From Phycisphaerales bacterium (lineage in GTDB: Bacteria; Planctomycetota; Phycisphaerae; Phycisphaerales; UBA1924): a stretch of DNA of 64,000 bases. Numbering within the stretch: the stretch's first letter is position 1; every line of letters starts with the position of its first letter. Below the pieces are notes generated by a model that saw nothing but the letters and a program-made list of their open reading frames with translations, was not told where the DNA came from and made no database searches. Where the stretch lies: contig JAJDDF010000005.1 of the NCBI GenBank assembly GCA_029260455.1, positions 248,001 through 312,000 on the forward strand, in the 5' to 3' direction. This document shows, piece after piece, positions 43,813 through 51,522 of the stretch. A program made the position numbers and the translations under genes.

Positions 43813-45156
43813 ATGGCCAAGCACACACCATCGGCATTGGGTGAGAAGTCAACAGCAGGGGGGGCGCGTGCGAATCGACCCGAGTGGTGGTCGAAGCATC
43901 TATGGCAGATTCAGCCCGTGCGCGATGTGCTCGTGCTGCTCGCTGTGTTTGGGTTGCTCGTGCTCGGGGCGAAGCTGAGTCTGGTGACGGTGCCGCTATT
44001 GCTTGCGATTGCCCTTGCGTATTTGTTTGAACCGATCGTGCATCGTGTGACGCGGGTGAGTTGGATCAGCAGGCCCGGCGCAGCAGTTGGAATCATCGCA
44101 GCGGTGGCGATTGTTGTCGTAGCGCCGTTGACCATTGCATCAGTCTTTGCAATTGATCAGGGCATTCGCGCAGGGGTGTCGGTGGCAACGCATGCGCAGC
44201 TGGTGAATGATGCGATTACTTGGGATGACACTTCCAAAACGTATGACGATGGTGCGCTGAACCAATTGCCGCCAACGTGGAAGCGGGCGGCGATCTATGC
44301 ACGGGCCCCCCGAGATGAAGCAGGCGAACTGGCACACGAAAATGAACCGCCAGCGCGGCGGGTCGTGGGCACTGTCATCGCATGGGCACAGGAGAATTCC
44401 GGCGGGTGGCTTGCCAAAGCAAAGGAAAAACCGGGTGATGTCGGGCGCCAGGTCGCGGACACAAGCGCGAATATTCTGAAACGAGCACTTGCATTCGCGC
44501 AATCAACGGGTGCCATTGCCTTCATGGCCTTCCTGACCGCGTTTTTTTTCTTCTTCATTAGCTCGGGCTACGCAAAATTCGCTGCCTTTGTGCGCAGCCT
44601 GATCCCCGACAAACACAAGGACGCGATCTTCGATATTGCAGGCAAGGTTGATCGCGTCATCGCGGGCTTCATTCGCGGGCGCATCACTATTCTTGGCATT
44701 TTGATGATCTATTTCACGATCGCGTATTTCCTGATCGGCGCGCCCGCAGCGCTCATGCTCGGCATTGGCGTGGGTGTGATCTCACTTGTGCCCTACCTTG
44801 CGCTGATCAGTATTCCCGTTTCGATCGCCTTGATGTTTCTCGACCCGCCAAACGGTTTTCGCGGCGCGTGGTGGTGGATGGTCGGTGCGCCGATGGTGGT
44901 GTATGTGCTTGGGCAGATGTTCGATGACTATGTGCTGACGCCGAAGATTCAGGGCAAAAGCACGGACCTTGATACACCCACGGTGCTCTTCGCATCCATC
45001 GCGGGCGGCATTCTCGCGGGCGTGTATGGGTTGTTGATTGCAATCCCGCTTGCAGCGTCGATCAAAATCATTGTGCGCGATGTGCTCTGGCCGCGCTTCA
45101 AGGCGTGGACTGAAGGGCGCGAGAAAGATTTCCTGCCGATCGGGAGTGATGATTAG
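43813..45156 (+). CDS. AI-2E family transporter (PerM/YdgG-like permease)
   Basis: A 447-residue membrane protein with about eight TM segments. The N-terminal pair is followed by a large polar loop (about 105-220), then LTAFFFFFISSGYAKF, FIRGRITILGILMIYFTIAY, and the C-terminal LVPYLALISIPVSIALMF and GQMFDDYVLTPKIQGKSTDL. The last motif (DNYVLxPKIxG) is diagnostic. Family members export autoinducer-2, ions or are uncharacterised, so substrate is open. It converges on ffh with a 4-bp overlap of ends. Confidence 0.85.
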   Translation: MAKHTPSALGEKSTAGGARANRPEWWSKHLWQIQPVRDVLVLLAVFGLLVLGAKLSLVTVPLLLAIALAYLFEPIVHRVTRVSWISRPGAAVGIIAAVAIVVVAPLTIASVFAIDQGIRAGVSVATHAQLVNDAITWDDTSKTYDDGALNQLPPTWKRAAIYARAPRDEAGELAHENEPPARRVVGTVIAWAQENSGGWLAKAKEKPGDVGRQVADTSANILKRALAFAQSTGAIAFMAFLTAFFFFFISSGYAKFAAFVRSLIPDKHKDAIFDIAGKVDRVIAGFIRGRITILGILMIYFTIAYFLIGAPAALMLGIGVGVISLVPYLALISIPVSIALMFLDPPNGFRGAWWWMVGAPMVVYVLGQMFDDYVLTPKIQGKSTDLDTPTVLFASIAGGILAGVYGLLIAIPLAASIKIIVRDVLWPRFKAWTEGREKDFLPIGSDD

Positions 45157-46664
45157 CGCCGTTTGCGCTTCTTGCTCTTGAAGCCGCTCTTCGGGCTGCG
45201 CGAAGCAGTGGAGCGTTTGCCGGAACCGAGCCCGGGCAGTGCACCAAGACCGGGCAACCCGCCGCCGCCCGCAGCTTGCAATTCCTTCATCGCCTTCATC
45301 TTGCCGCCCATGCCCATCGATGACATCTGCTTGCCCATCTTTGAGATGACATCGAACTGCTTGATGAGTTTGCCGACGTCGTCGGGTTTGGAGCCGGACC
45401 CTTTTGCGATGCGCCGACGCCGCGACATGTTGAGCAACTTGACATTGGTGCGCTCTTCAGCGGTCATTGATCTGACCATGCCTTCAACGCGGTCGAGTTG
45501 CTTTTCGTCGACGTCCACATCCTTCATCATGCTGCCCACGCCAGGCAACATGCCAAGCAGTTGTTTCATCGAACCCATGCGGCGTAGCGTTTTCAGCTGA
45601 CCGAGGAAATCATCCATGGACATTTCGCCCTTGGCCATCTTTTCTGCCATGCGCTCAGCTTCTTCTTCGGAAACCTCATCCTGCGCCTTTTCGACTAGTG
45701 AAACAACATCACCCATGCCAAGGATGCGCCCGGCGATTCGCTCAGCGTGAAACTCTTCGAGTTGATCAAGATGTTCGCCAACACCGATGAACTTGATCGG
45801 TGCGCCGGTGATGGAGCGCACAGTAAGGGCCGCACCGCCGCGCGTGTCAGAATCGAATTTGGTGAGGATCACACCATCGACATGCAGCTGCGCATGAAAC
45901 TGTTGCGCCGAGTTGACCGCGTCCTGCCCGGTCATGGCATCAACAACAAGCAGCGTCTGATGTGGCGAAATAGCACGATGCACCGCTTTCAATTCGCCCA
46001 TCAGATCATCATTGATATGCAAGCGACCGGCGGTATCAACGATCAATGTGTCAACACCTTGCTTGCGCGCTTCCTTCAGCGCGCGCAGCGCGACATCGAC
46101 CGCGACGCCGACGGCCTTGCCATACGCTGCAACTTTGTCAGGTTCGGAATAAAACGAAACCGATGCGCTGGCGCCGGGCATGGTCTTGACCTGCTCAGCA
46201 ACCGTTTGCAACTGTTCAACAGCAGCGGGGCGCTGCAAATCGGCAGCCACAAGCATGACCGAACGTCCGCGCTTGGTGAGGTATGCCGCGAGTTTGCCGC
46301 AGGTTGTGGTTTTGCCTGAGCCCTGCAGGCCGCTCATCATGATGACCGTCGGGCCCGGCGTAACTTTCGGTACGCCCGGCGCTGGAACCTCTTCGGGTTG
46401 ACCCCCGATAAGTTCGACAAGGGCTTTATGAATGATGCCGATCATCTGTTCGCCGGGATTGAGCGCGTTGAGCACTTTCTCGCCCGTCGCGTCGGCGAGC
46501 ACTTCCTCGCAGAAGATTTCGACGACATCCTGATGCACATCCGCATCGAGCAGCGCCGTGCGCACATCGGCGAGCGCCTCGCGGACATTGGCTTCGGTGA
46601 TCGAGCCCTTGCCGGAGACGCGACGGAATGCGGATGAGAAACCTTCTGAGAGACGGTCGAACAT
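45153..46664 (-). CDS. ffh: Signal recognition particle protein Ffh (SRP54)
   Basis: A 503-residue GTPase that binds signal sequences with 4.5S RNA and docks on FtsY. N domain (MFDRLSEGFSSAFRRVSG), G domain with G1 GLQGSGKTTTCGKLAAYL, DTAGRLHIND, TKFDSDTRGGAAL, and a Met-rich M domain (MGSMKQLLGMLPGVG, SKMGKQMSSMGMGGKMKAMK). The C-terminus is a basic Lys/Arg tail. ATG with GAGGT upstream. The first 17 nt from just before the ATG are repeated at the start of the toxin-like gene 545 bp upstream. Confidence 0.96.
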   Translation of the reverse strand: MFDRLSEGFSSAFRRVSGKGSITEANVREALADVRTALLDADVHQDVVEIFCEEVLADATGEKVLNALNPGEQMIGIIHKALVELIGGQPEEVPAPGVPKVTPGPTVIMMSGLQGSGKTTTCGKLAAYLTKRGRSVMLVAADLQRPAAVEQLQTVAEQVKTMPGASASVSFYSEPDKVAAYGKAVGVAVDVALRALKEARKQGVDTLIVDTAGRLHINDDLMGELKAVHRAISPHQTLLVVDAMTGQDAVNSAQQFHAQLHVDGVILTKFDSDTRGGAALTVRSITGAPIKFIGVGEHLDQLEEFHAERIAGRILGMGDVVSLVEKAQDEVSEEEAERMAEKMAKGEMSMDDFLGQLKTLRRMGSMKQLLGMLPGVGSMMKDVDVDEKQLDRVEGMVRSMTAEERTNVKLLNMSRRRRIAKGSGSKPDDVGKLIKQFDVISKMGKQMSSMGMGGKMKAMKELQAAGGGGLPGLGALPGLGSGKRSTASRSPKSGFKSKKRKRR

Positions 46665-46665
46665 G
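46649..46665 (+). repeat. 17-nt direct repeat, copy 1 (ffh start)
   Basis: AGAGACGGTCGAACATG spans the first codons of ffh (reads MFDRL on the minus strand). An identical copy lies at 47194-47210, so the pair flanks the immunity and toxin-like genes. Confidence 0.9.
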
Positions 46666-46673
46666 TGAACACC

Positions 46674-46973
46674 TCAGTGCTGATTAACCCACTCTAAAAA
46701 AATATCGACTACGCCCTCAAGCATATCTGGGCTGCAAGCAGCCTCCCAAGTTGATGCTGTTCGCCAGCATGTGTACCAAGGTTCGTCATCGCCACCCTCA
46801 ACACTCTCGCGATGGAAAGCAACATCGAAGAGCGGCGTCTCGTCGAGGTCGATCCTCAGTCGCCAGCCTGGGTTGTCGAGTGTGTCGATGCACACCCCCC
46901 AGCTATGCTCCCACTCGCCGTTACATTGTGACTCGTACCAGCGGGAGAGTTTGGTCCAAGGTAACGGATTCAC
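46674..46973 (-). CDS. Imm53-like immunity protein
   Basis: A 99-residue acidic protein. LSRWYESQCNGEWEHSWGVC and IDTLDNPGWRLRIDLDET match the Imm53 pattern (WY..QC.GDWEH..G..I.TLDNPGW...IDL), a family that protects against polymorphic nuclease-type toxins (family knowledge). GTG start at 46973 overlaps the toxin-like stop (GTGA), the usual toxin-then-immunity order. It ends nine bases before the ffh start. Confidence 0.75.
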   Translation of the reverse strand: MNPLPWTKLSRWYESQCNGEWEHSWGVCIDTLDNPGWRLRIDLDETPLFDVAFHRESVEGGDDEPWYTCWRTASTWEAACSPDMLEGVVDIFLEWVNQH

Positions 46974-47209
46974 GCGACGCTCACGCTATCGTGGTCATGA
47001 ACATGGGGCGTGTCGATATACCGCTCGCCATCCCAGTGACCCGGTCCTGCCAAATCAATACATCGCCCATCTGGAAGGCAAACCCGGCGCTTCCCTTGGT
47101 TCATGGCCACCAACCGTTGGGCCCGTGCGACCAGATCCTTATCCCTGTCTGAGGGATTCGTTCGCTTCGATTTCCAACTACTCAAGGATGCGAAGAGACG
47201 GTCGAACAT
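46970..47209 (-). CDS. Small toxin-domain-like protein next to Imm53
   Basis: A 79-residue protein. The C-terminal half (VCLPDGRCIDLAGPGHWDGE, then RYIDTPHVHDHD) resembles the end of polymorphic toxin tips that read DLxGxxH...TPHVH (recalled pattern, moderate). No secretion, RHS or repeat region precedes it, so it is a remnant or an orphan tip. Its first five codons are identical to those of ffh (MFDRL). ATG 47209 is used; the longer in-frame ORF to 47275 would place these codons internally. Confidence 0.45.
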   Translation of the reverse strand: MFDRLFASLSSWKSKRTNPSDRDKDLVARAQRLVAMNQGKRRVCLPDGRCIDLAGPGHWDGERYIDTPHVHDHDSVSVA

Positions 47210-47210
47210 G
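47194..47210 (+). repeat. 17-nt direct repeat, copy 2 (toxin-like start)
   Basis: AGAGACGGTCGAACATG, identical to 46649-46665 and in the same orientation and phase relative to a start codon. Sequence diverges immediately on both sides. Confidence 0.9.
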
Positions 47211-47393
47211 GGGGCATGGCTCCGGGGAAGTTGTGCGAACTGGAAGGATAGTCGCCCAACGCCGAGGGATCGCAATCCCTCGATTCTGGGTTTGGCTCAT
47301 GACCCCACAAACCGTCCTGGCGCTATTGTGAAGGAGGGCGCAGGAATTGCCCCAGCTTTACATAATCGATCTTATCGGCGGTTTGGGGAGGGG

Positions 47394-48179
47394 TTACTTG
47401 GGGTGCGTCGCTACCCGCCGGAACAACTCGATCATCATCGCCCGGGCAGGCGGTGGAACGACGTGAGCTGCGTTCTCGCGTGCATCCTCGGCGATCTCAC
47501 GCCAGAGATCGATGCATTGCTGTTGCATCATATTGTCGTTGCTGAGCAGCCAACCAGTATCTGTCATAAATGAGCCTTCTAACGCTTCGACATCCGCAGC
47601 GACCTCGCGTTCGACCCATGAGGCGATCTCACTCCATTGATCGCTTGTGAATCGATCTACTTTTGTGAGACATGCAAGGCAGGCGAGCGCGAAGGAATAG
47701 AAGCCTCGAGTCACGATGTGATAGGAACGGCGTGAAATATTTGTGAGACGCCATGTGAAGAATTGTGCGGATGCTTGCGGCAGGCACTGCCCAAGTGCTA
47801 ATGCTGAATGCACGAGCGAGATGAGCGTGTTGAACTCGGAGTGTTCGTATTCCTGAGCGTCAGGCGCGGCCGCAAATACAAGTAATGCTGCACAGGAAAA
47901 AGCACGTTGGACGTCCTCTTCCGCATTCTCCGGAATCAACCAACGTGTGAGTTCCAGCACTTCTTTGGGTTCCCAATCCATCGGAACATCGATGTGTTGA
48001 TCATCTCGAATTCGACGCAGGGCACGAAGGTGATTATCGAGGTCATAGTCGTAGTCGGCGCTCGCAATTTCACGCAGCATTTTATCATCCACCAGACGGC
48101 TGCATTCTTGCAAGAGCAAATCAGCGCGAGGTGGAAACTCGTGGAGCAACGAGTCTGGAACAAACGCTGCCTCTGGCAT
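47394..48179 (-). CDS. Unknown cytoplasmic helical protein
   Basis: A 261-residue protein (MPEAAFVPD; a second in-frame start at 48191 adds four residues) with no signal peptide or TM. It is rich in helices and Trp/Asp, with stretches like REIASADYDYDLDNHLRALR and FTSDQWSEIASWVEREVAAD. I do not recognise it. Position upstream of the toxin/immunity pair on the same strand, and its size, would fit another immunity-type or cargo gene, but this is speculation. Confidence 0.5.
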   Translation of the reverse strand: MPEAAFVPDSLLHEFPPRADLLLQECSRLVDDKMLREIASADYDYDLDNHLRALRRIRDDQHIDVPMDWEPKEVLELTRWLIPENAEEDVQRAFSCAALLVFAAAPDAQEYEHSEFNTLISLVHSALALGQCLPQASAQFFTWRLTNISRRSYHIVTRGFYSFALACLACLTKVDRFTSDQWSEIASWVEREVAADVEALEGSFMTDTGWLLSNDNMMQQQCIDLWREIAEDARENAAHVVPPPARAMMIELFRRVATHPK

Positions 48180-48205
48180 GGCCAATAGCATACGACCTCA
48201 GCGGC

Positions 48206-48286
48206 GGGTGGCCCGGCTTGCTTGCCAAGCCGGGATGTGAGTAGTTCGATTTGATACACCTGGGTTGCAAGCAACCCAGGCCACCC
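48206..48286. repeat. Composite nested inverted repeat
   Basis: Outer arms GGGTGGC (48206-48212) and GCCACCC (48280-48286) enclose two perfect hairpins: CCCGGCTTG-CTTGC-CAAGCCGGG (48212-48234) and CCTGGGTTGC-AA-GCAACCCAGG (48259-48280). The left half recurs near 60904-60932. It looks like a short dispersed, cruciform-forming element. Confidence 0.75.
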
Positions 48287-48523
48287 ACCTTCCTACATTG
48301 CCCGCTGGTGACTGGTAATTCATCAAAACCCAGACGCCGGTGATGAGTGAGTCTGCGAGCGAATCGCACGGTTTCTTTATCGCTCGCAAGAACGTGGCCT
48401 TCGAGGACTCAGACCACGGCACCCGGCCTTGTATATCTTGTCTCAACTTTCTTGTAGGACAAGCGTATCGCCTGTCACTCATTCTTCCTCTTCTCCCAGA
48501 GTGAGAAAAAGAATAAGGAGACA

Positions 48524-48577
48524 GGCGGGACGCCCATCCCACAAGAGAAAAGAAGGCGGGCGAGACGCCCACCCCAC
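48524..48577. repeat. GGCGGGAYGCCC-type motif, two copies
   Basis: GGCGGGACGCCCATCCCAC (48524-48542) and GGCGGGCGAGACGCCCACCC followed by CAC (48555-48577). A third copy GGCGGGATGCCCACTCCAC lies at 63682-63700. All are intergenic, suggesting a family of short dispersed repeats. Confidence 0.7.
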
Positions 48578-48717
48578 CAAGACACACAGGTCACCCGCCG
48601 CGGCGGGCGTGCCACTAAAAGAGCGAGCCTCCCATTTGCATTCAGGGCGAGCCATCTGTGAGAATCACTATTGCTGTGCCCCATGCCCCCCCCCCTACTT
48701 CGTCGCTTGACCGACTC

Positions 48718-49494
48718 ATGCCGCTTGTCATTTCCGCACCTTTTGGCAACTACATCAAGCCGCGCGGCGCGACACCAACCCTTGGCACATTCACTGTCGA
48801 CAAGCGCCCCGGGCGGCTGATTCAGATCATCAAAACGGTGCGCTATCACAGGAAGCTGCACGCGTGGACGAATCGCCTCGGCCTCCGCAATCCAGGCCTT
48901 GGGTGGCTGGAAGCGCAGGTGAAGCGCGGCAAAATCGATGTCAAGAAGGCCATCATCAGTCTTCATGGATTCACCGGCGGTGAGTGGGCCGAGCTTCTCG
49001 ACCGGGGGTGCCAACTCAAACCGATGGCGATCGAGCTCAATTTGAGCTGCCCCAATGTGGGGGAGGTGAGCTGGCCCGACAATGTGTTTCAGCTGGCCCT
49101 TGAAGCTGGGGGGGTCAGTGAAGTTGGGGTCATTGCGAAGCTGCCGCCGGTGCGGTTCGAGGGCATGGCGAAGGCGGCACTTGCGGCTGGAGTGCACAGC
49201 TTTCACTGTTGCAATACGGTTCCTGTTCCTGCGGGGGGAATGAGCGGTAAGCCATTGATACCACTGTCTTTAGCGTGTATATCAAAGGTTCGGAAGTTCG
49301 CTGAGGCAACGGGGTGTGGCGCTGAGCTTGTGCTGATCGGGGGCGGTGGAATCACCACTTCTGAGGACATCGACCGGTATATGCAGGCCGGGGCAAAGCA
49401 TGTAGCCATTGGAACAAAGGCAATGGACCCACGTCTGATATGGACGGATGGCCCGTTGCGGGGGCTGATCGAGCACGCGAGGGGTGCAAAATAG
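48718..49494 (+). CDS. Dihydroorotate dehydrogenase-like FMN protein
   Basis: A 258-residue TIM-barrel-like protein (ATG 48718; GTG 48658 is in frame). IELNLSCPNVGEVSW is the FMN-binding/active-site motif of the DHODH family (NxSxPN), and IGGGGITTSEDIDRYMQAGA with HVAIGTKAM is the C-terminal phosphate-binding loop. CCNTVPVPAGGMSGKPLIPL fits the substrate-side NT...GG.SG.pl motif. It is shorter than the ~300-residue enzymes, lacking part of the N-terminal barrel, so activity on dihydroorotate is unproven. Confidence 0.7.
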   Translation: MPLVISAPFGNYIKPRGATPTLGTFTVDKRPGRLIQIIKTVRYHRKLHAWTNRLGLRNPGLGWLEAQVKRGKIDVKKAIISLHGFTGGEWAELLDRGCQLKPMAIELNLSCPNVGEVSWPDNVFQLALEAGGVSEVGVIAKLPPVRFEGMAKAALAAGVHSFHCCNTVPVPAGGMSGKPLIPLSLACISKVRKFAEATGCGAELVLIGGGGITTSEDIDRYMQAGAKHVAIGTKAMDPRLIWTDGPLRGLIEHARGAK

Positions 49495-49677
49495 CCGCGA
49501 AACAACGGACCCAGTGACCTGTTTAGAGTTGACTGTGGGGACAGGTCGGGTAGCCTATTGGGTGCAGCGGGTGATCACAGGTGTTGGGTGATCGGCGTTG
49601 CGTTGTACGGCGCTGTTGGTGCGCCAAAGGAAGTCGGTACGGATTGCCGGCGGTTGTGAGGGCATGAGGAGACGTGT

Positions 49678-50052
49678 GTGGATACTCGCAACGTGGCGCC
49701 ATGGAAATGGGGCGTAATAATTGGGGCAGGTTTGCTGTCCGTTGTGGTGTGGTTTGTGGTGTTGAGTGGAGGAGACAAGATAAAGCTTGCTGATGGTTCG
49801 GAAGCGGTTGACATCGAAACGGGACAAGTATTTTTTCTGCCCATCCCTCCTCAGCGATTGTTCCCGGTGGCCAACCCGGACACTGGGCGTGAAACATTGG
49901 TGCCCGTATGGGAAGACATGGATGGCACTTGGTATTTGCAGATGCGGCATGTGCCAACAGATTCGGAGTTTCGAGACGGAATCGAGATTGAAATTGAATG
50001 GGACACCGGTCGAGTGGAGACCAACGGAAAGGAAATCCGCCGTGCAAAGTAA
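49678..50052 (+). CDS. Small single-pass membrane protein upstream of pilin-like gene
   Basis: A 124-residue protein beginning at GTG. One N-terminal TM (about 10-29: KWGVIIGAGLLSVVVWFVVL) is followed by an acidic extracytoplasmic domain (PVWEDMDGTWYLQMRH). The gene overlaps the pilin-like gene by 11 bp, so the two probably function together. No family recognised. Confidence 0.55.
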   Translation: MDTRNVAPWKWGVIIGAGLLSVVVWFVVLSGGDKIKLADGSEAVDIETGQVFFLPIPPQRLFPVANPDTGRETLVPVWEDMDGTWYLQMRHVPTDSEFRDGIEIEIEWDTGRVETNGKEIRRAK

Positions 50053-51127
50053 ACGTCAGATTCGAGGATTCACACTGATTGAATTGCTTGTTGTTGTGGC
50101 TGTGATTTCACTTTTGCTTGGGATGTTGCTGCCCAGTGTGCGTTGGAGCCGTGAGGTGGCGCAATCCATGGTCGGGTCTTCGAACACCCGGCAACTGGTG
50201 ATTGGGCAACTTTCTTACGCTGCGGATCATGAGGGTTGGCTTGCGGGACCAAATACGACCGGTCTTGAGGTCAAGGCAAAGGGTACTGACGGCATAACTG
50301 GTGGAACAACAGGTGATACCCCCACATCAACCCATGACTGGATCAGTCCGACTGTTGGGTCCTCACTGAGTTTCTCTGCGAACCGCGCCGAGCGCACAAG
50401 AGACATCTTCGAGCGGTTTGCTGATCCCAAAGCCATTTTCCCGTACACGACACTTTTCCCTCCCGGCGGAGGTGGATTCGCCGATTCAACTGACTTCAAG
50501 AAGCAATCAGAAACAAGTCCGTATTTGCAATTGAGCTACCTGAGTCCAGGATCTTTTCACTATGTGAGTCCCAATTCGAAGTGGTCAAAGACGATCAACG
50601 GGAAGACATTTCGAGTTGGGTCTGGCAGTACAAGCGACCACAACAGCCGATTGGAAACGATTCATAAAGGATTCGGTGGACCCTTTGCACCTCCCAAAAA
50701 CTATCGGCCGCGCCTTGATTTGCTCAAGAATCCGTCTGGCAAGGTCGCAGTTGCAGATGGCACCCGCTACGTCGACTATCAGGGGGGGCGCACTCCCAAA
50801 GTGATTTTTGATTTTGATGTCGACCCGATTCCGGGTGTGTATGGCTCGTTCCTGGCATCCGGACCAATCTTCCATCAGTCGGTAGAATATGGCAGATCCC
50901 ATCCTCGCGCGGGTGGAAATACGCACCATATTGATTTGTCCATGCGGTATTTTGACAACGAAATGCACATTTCCTTCTGGGATGGTCACGCCACGCGGAT
51001 ATCGCACAAAGAGGCTTGGACTGATCCTGTGCCGTGGTACCCGCGCGGCAGCGTGTATACGGGCACTGCGTCGAATGCGACTCCAGAAGTTGACTCCGTG
51101 TATGAAAGTGATGAGATATTGCCCTGA
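50042..51127 (+). CDS. Prepilin-type N-terminal domain protein (DUF1559-like)
   Basis: A 361-residue protein. GTG at 50042 gives a short basic leader then GFTLIELLVVVAVISLLLGM, a class III prepilin signal with the +5 Glu. The C-terminal region ends with EMHISFWDGHATRIS, the DG(H) motif of the large planctomycete DUF1559 family. The middle has Tyr/Ser/Pro-rich strands. DUF1559 proteins are exported by pilus-type machinery and are of unknown function. The start lies inside the upstream ORF, and an earlier in-frame start would not place the leader correctly. Confidence 0.8.
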   Translation: MQSKRQIRGFTLIELLVVVAVISLLLGMLLPSVRWSREVAQSMVGSSNTRQLVIGQLSYAADHEGWLAGPNTTGLEVKAKGTDGITGGTTGDTPTSTHDWISPTVGSSLSFSANRAERTRDIFERFADPKAIFPYTTLFPPGGGGFADSTDFKKQSETSPYLQLSYLSPGSFHYVSPNSKWSKTINGKTFRVGSGSTSDHNSRLETIHKGFGGPFAPPKNYRPRLDLLKNPSGKVAVADGTRYVDYQGGRTPKVIFDFDVDPIPGVYGSFLASGPIFHQSVEYGRSHPRAGGNTHHIDLSMRYFDNEMHISFWDGHATRISHKEAWTDPVPWYPRGSVYTGTASNATPEVDSVYESDEILP

Positions 51128-51522
51128 GGCATAGAGAAACGGATGAATAGATGTTTTTGAGTTTTGGATGAGCGGGAGATGATTCGGATCGTTTTGCGCT
51201 GGGGCAGGGCGAACCGGGGAAGTGAGTGCGAGAGAAGTAGCGTCACCTGACGAATGTCGAAGTTCAGTCGAGGCGTGTAGTGCGCGATGTCGTTGCCATG
51301 TGTGACGGCGTGCGGTGGCATGCCGATCTGTTGTGTATTGATTGAAAAAATCGATGCGTTTGAGACAGAGCAACTGGCACGCATGTCTTGGTGGCACACA
51401 ATGAAACAGATGAGTCGAGGGTGCCCTTGGGGGGCAGTCTTGTGGGTGTACGAGTTCACATGAGAGAGAAGCGCGGCGGGGAAGTCCCCGGTGCGCGGGA
51501 TCACACGCAGGAGAAGAACACG
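51128..51522. other. Intergenic leader region of secreted protein gene
   Basis: About 395 bp. No gene is supported: an ATG-initiated frame from 51388 runs in phase with the next gene but lacks protein-like features until the signal peptide at 51523. I see no strong terminator for the pilin-like gene, and only AT-rich patches (51338-51360) that could hold a promoter. Confidence 0.4.

Larger units (their letters stand above)
48192..48657. other. Repeat-rich intergenic region
   Basis: About 466 bp without a supported gene. It holds a composite hairpin (48206-48286) and two copies of a GC-rich motif (48524-48542 and 48555-48577). The 48290-48480 part has only short open frames in any direction and may be decayed coding sequence. 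Confidence 0.6.

Noticed and set aside
48290-48480. Possible small gene in the repeat-rich spacer
   Set aside because: Only short open frames without RBS or protein-like composition.
49787-50041. N-terminal extension of the pilin-like gene back to 49787
   Set aside because: It overlaps the preceding gene in another frame, and the prepilin leader must be near the N-terminus, so GTG 50042 is the better start.
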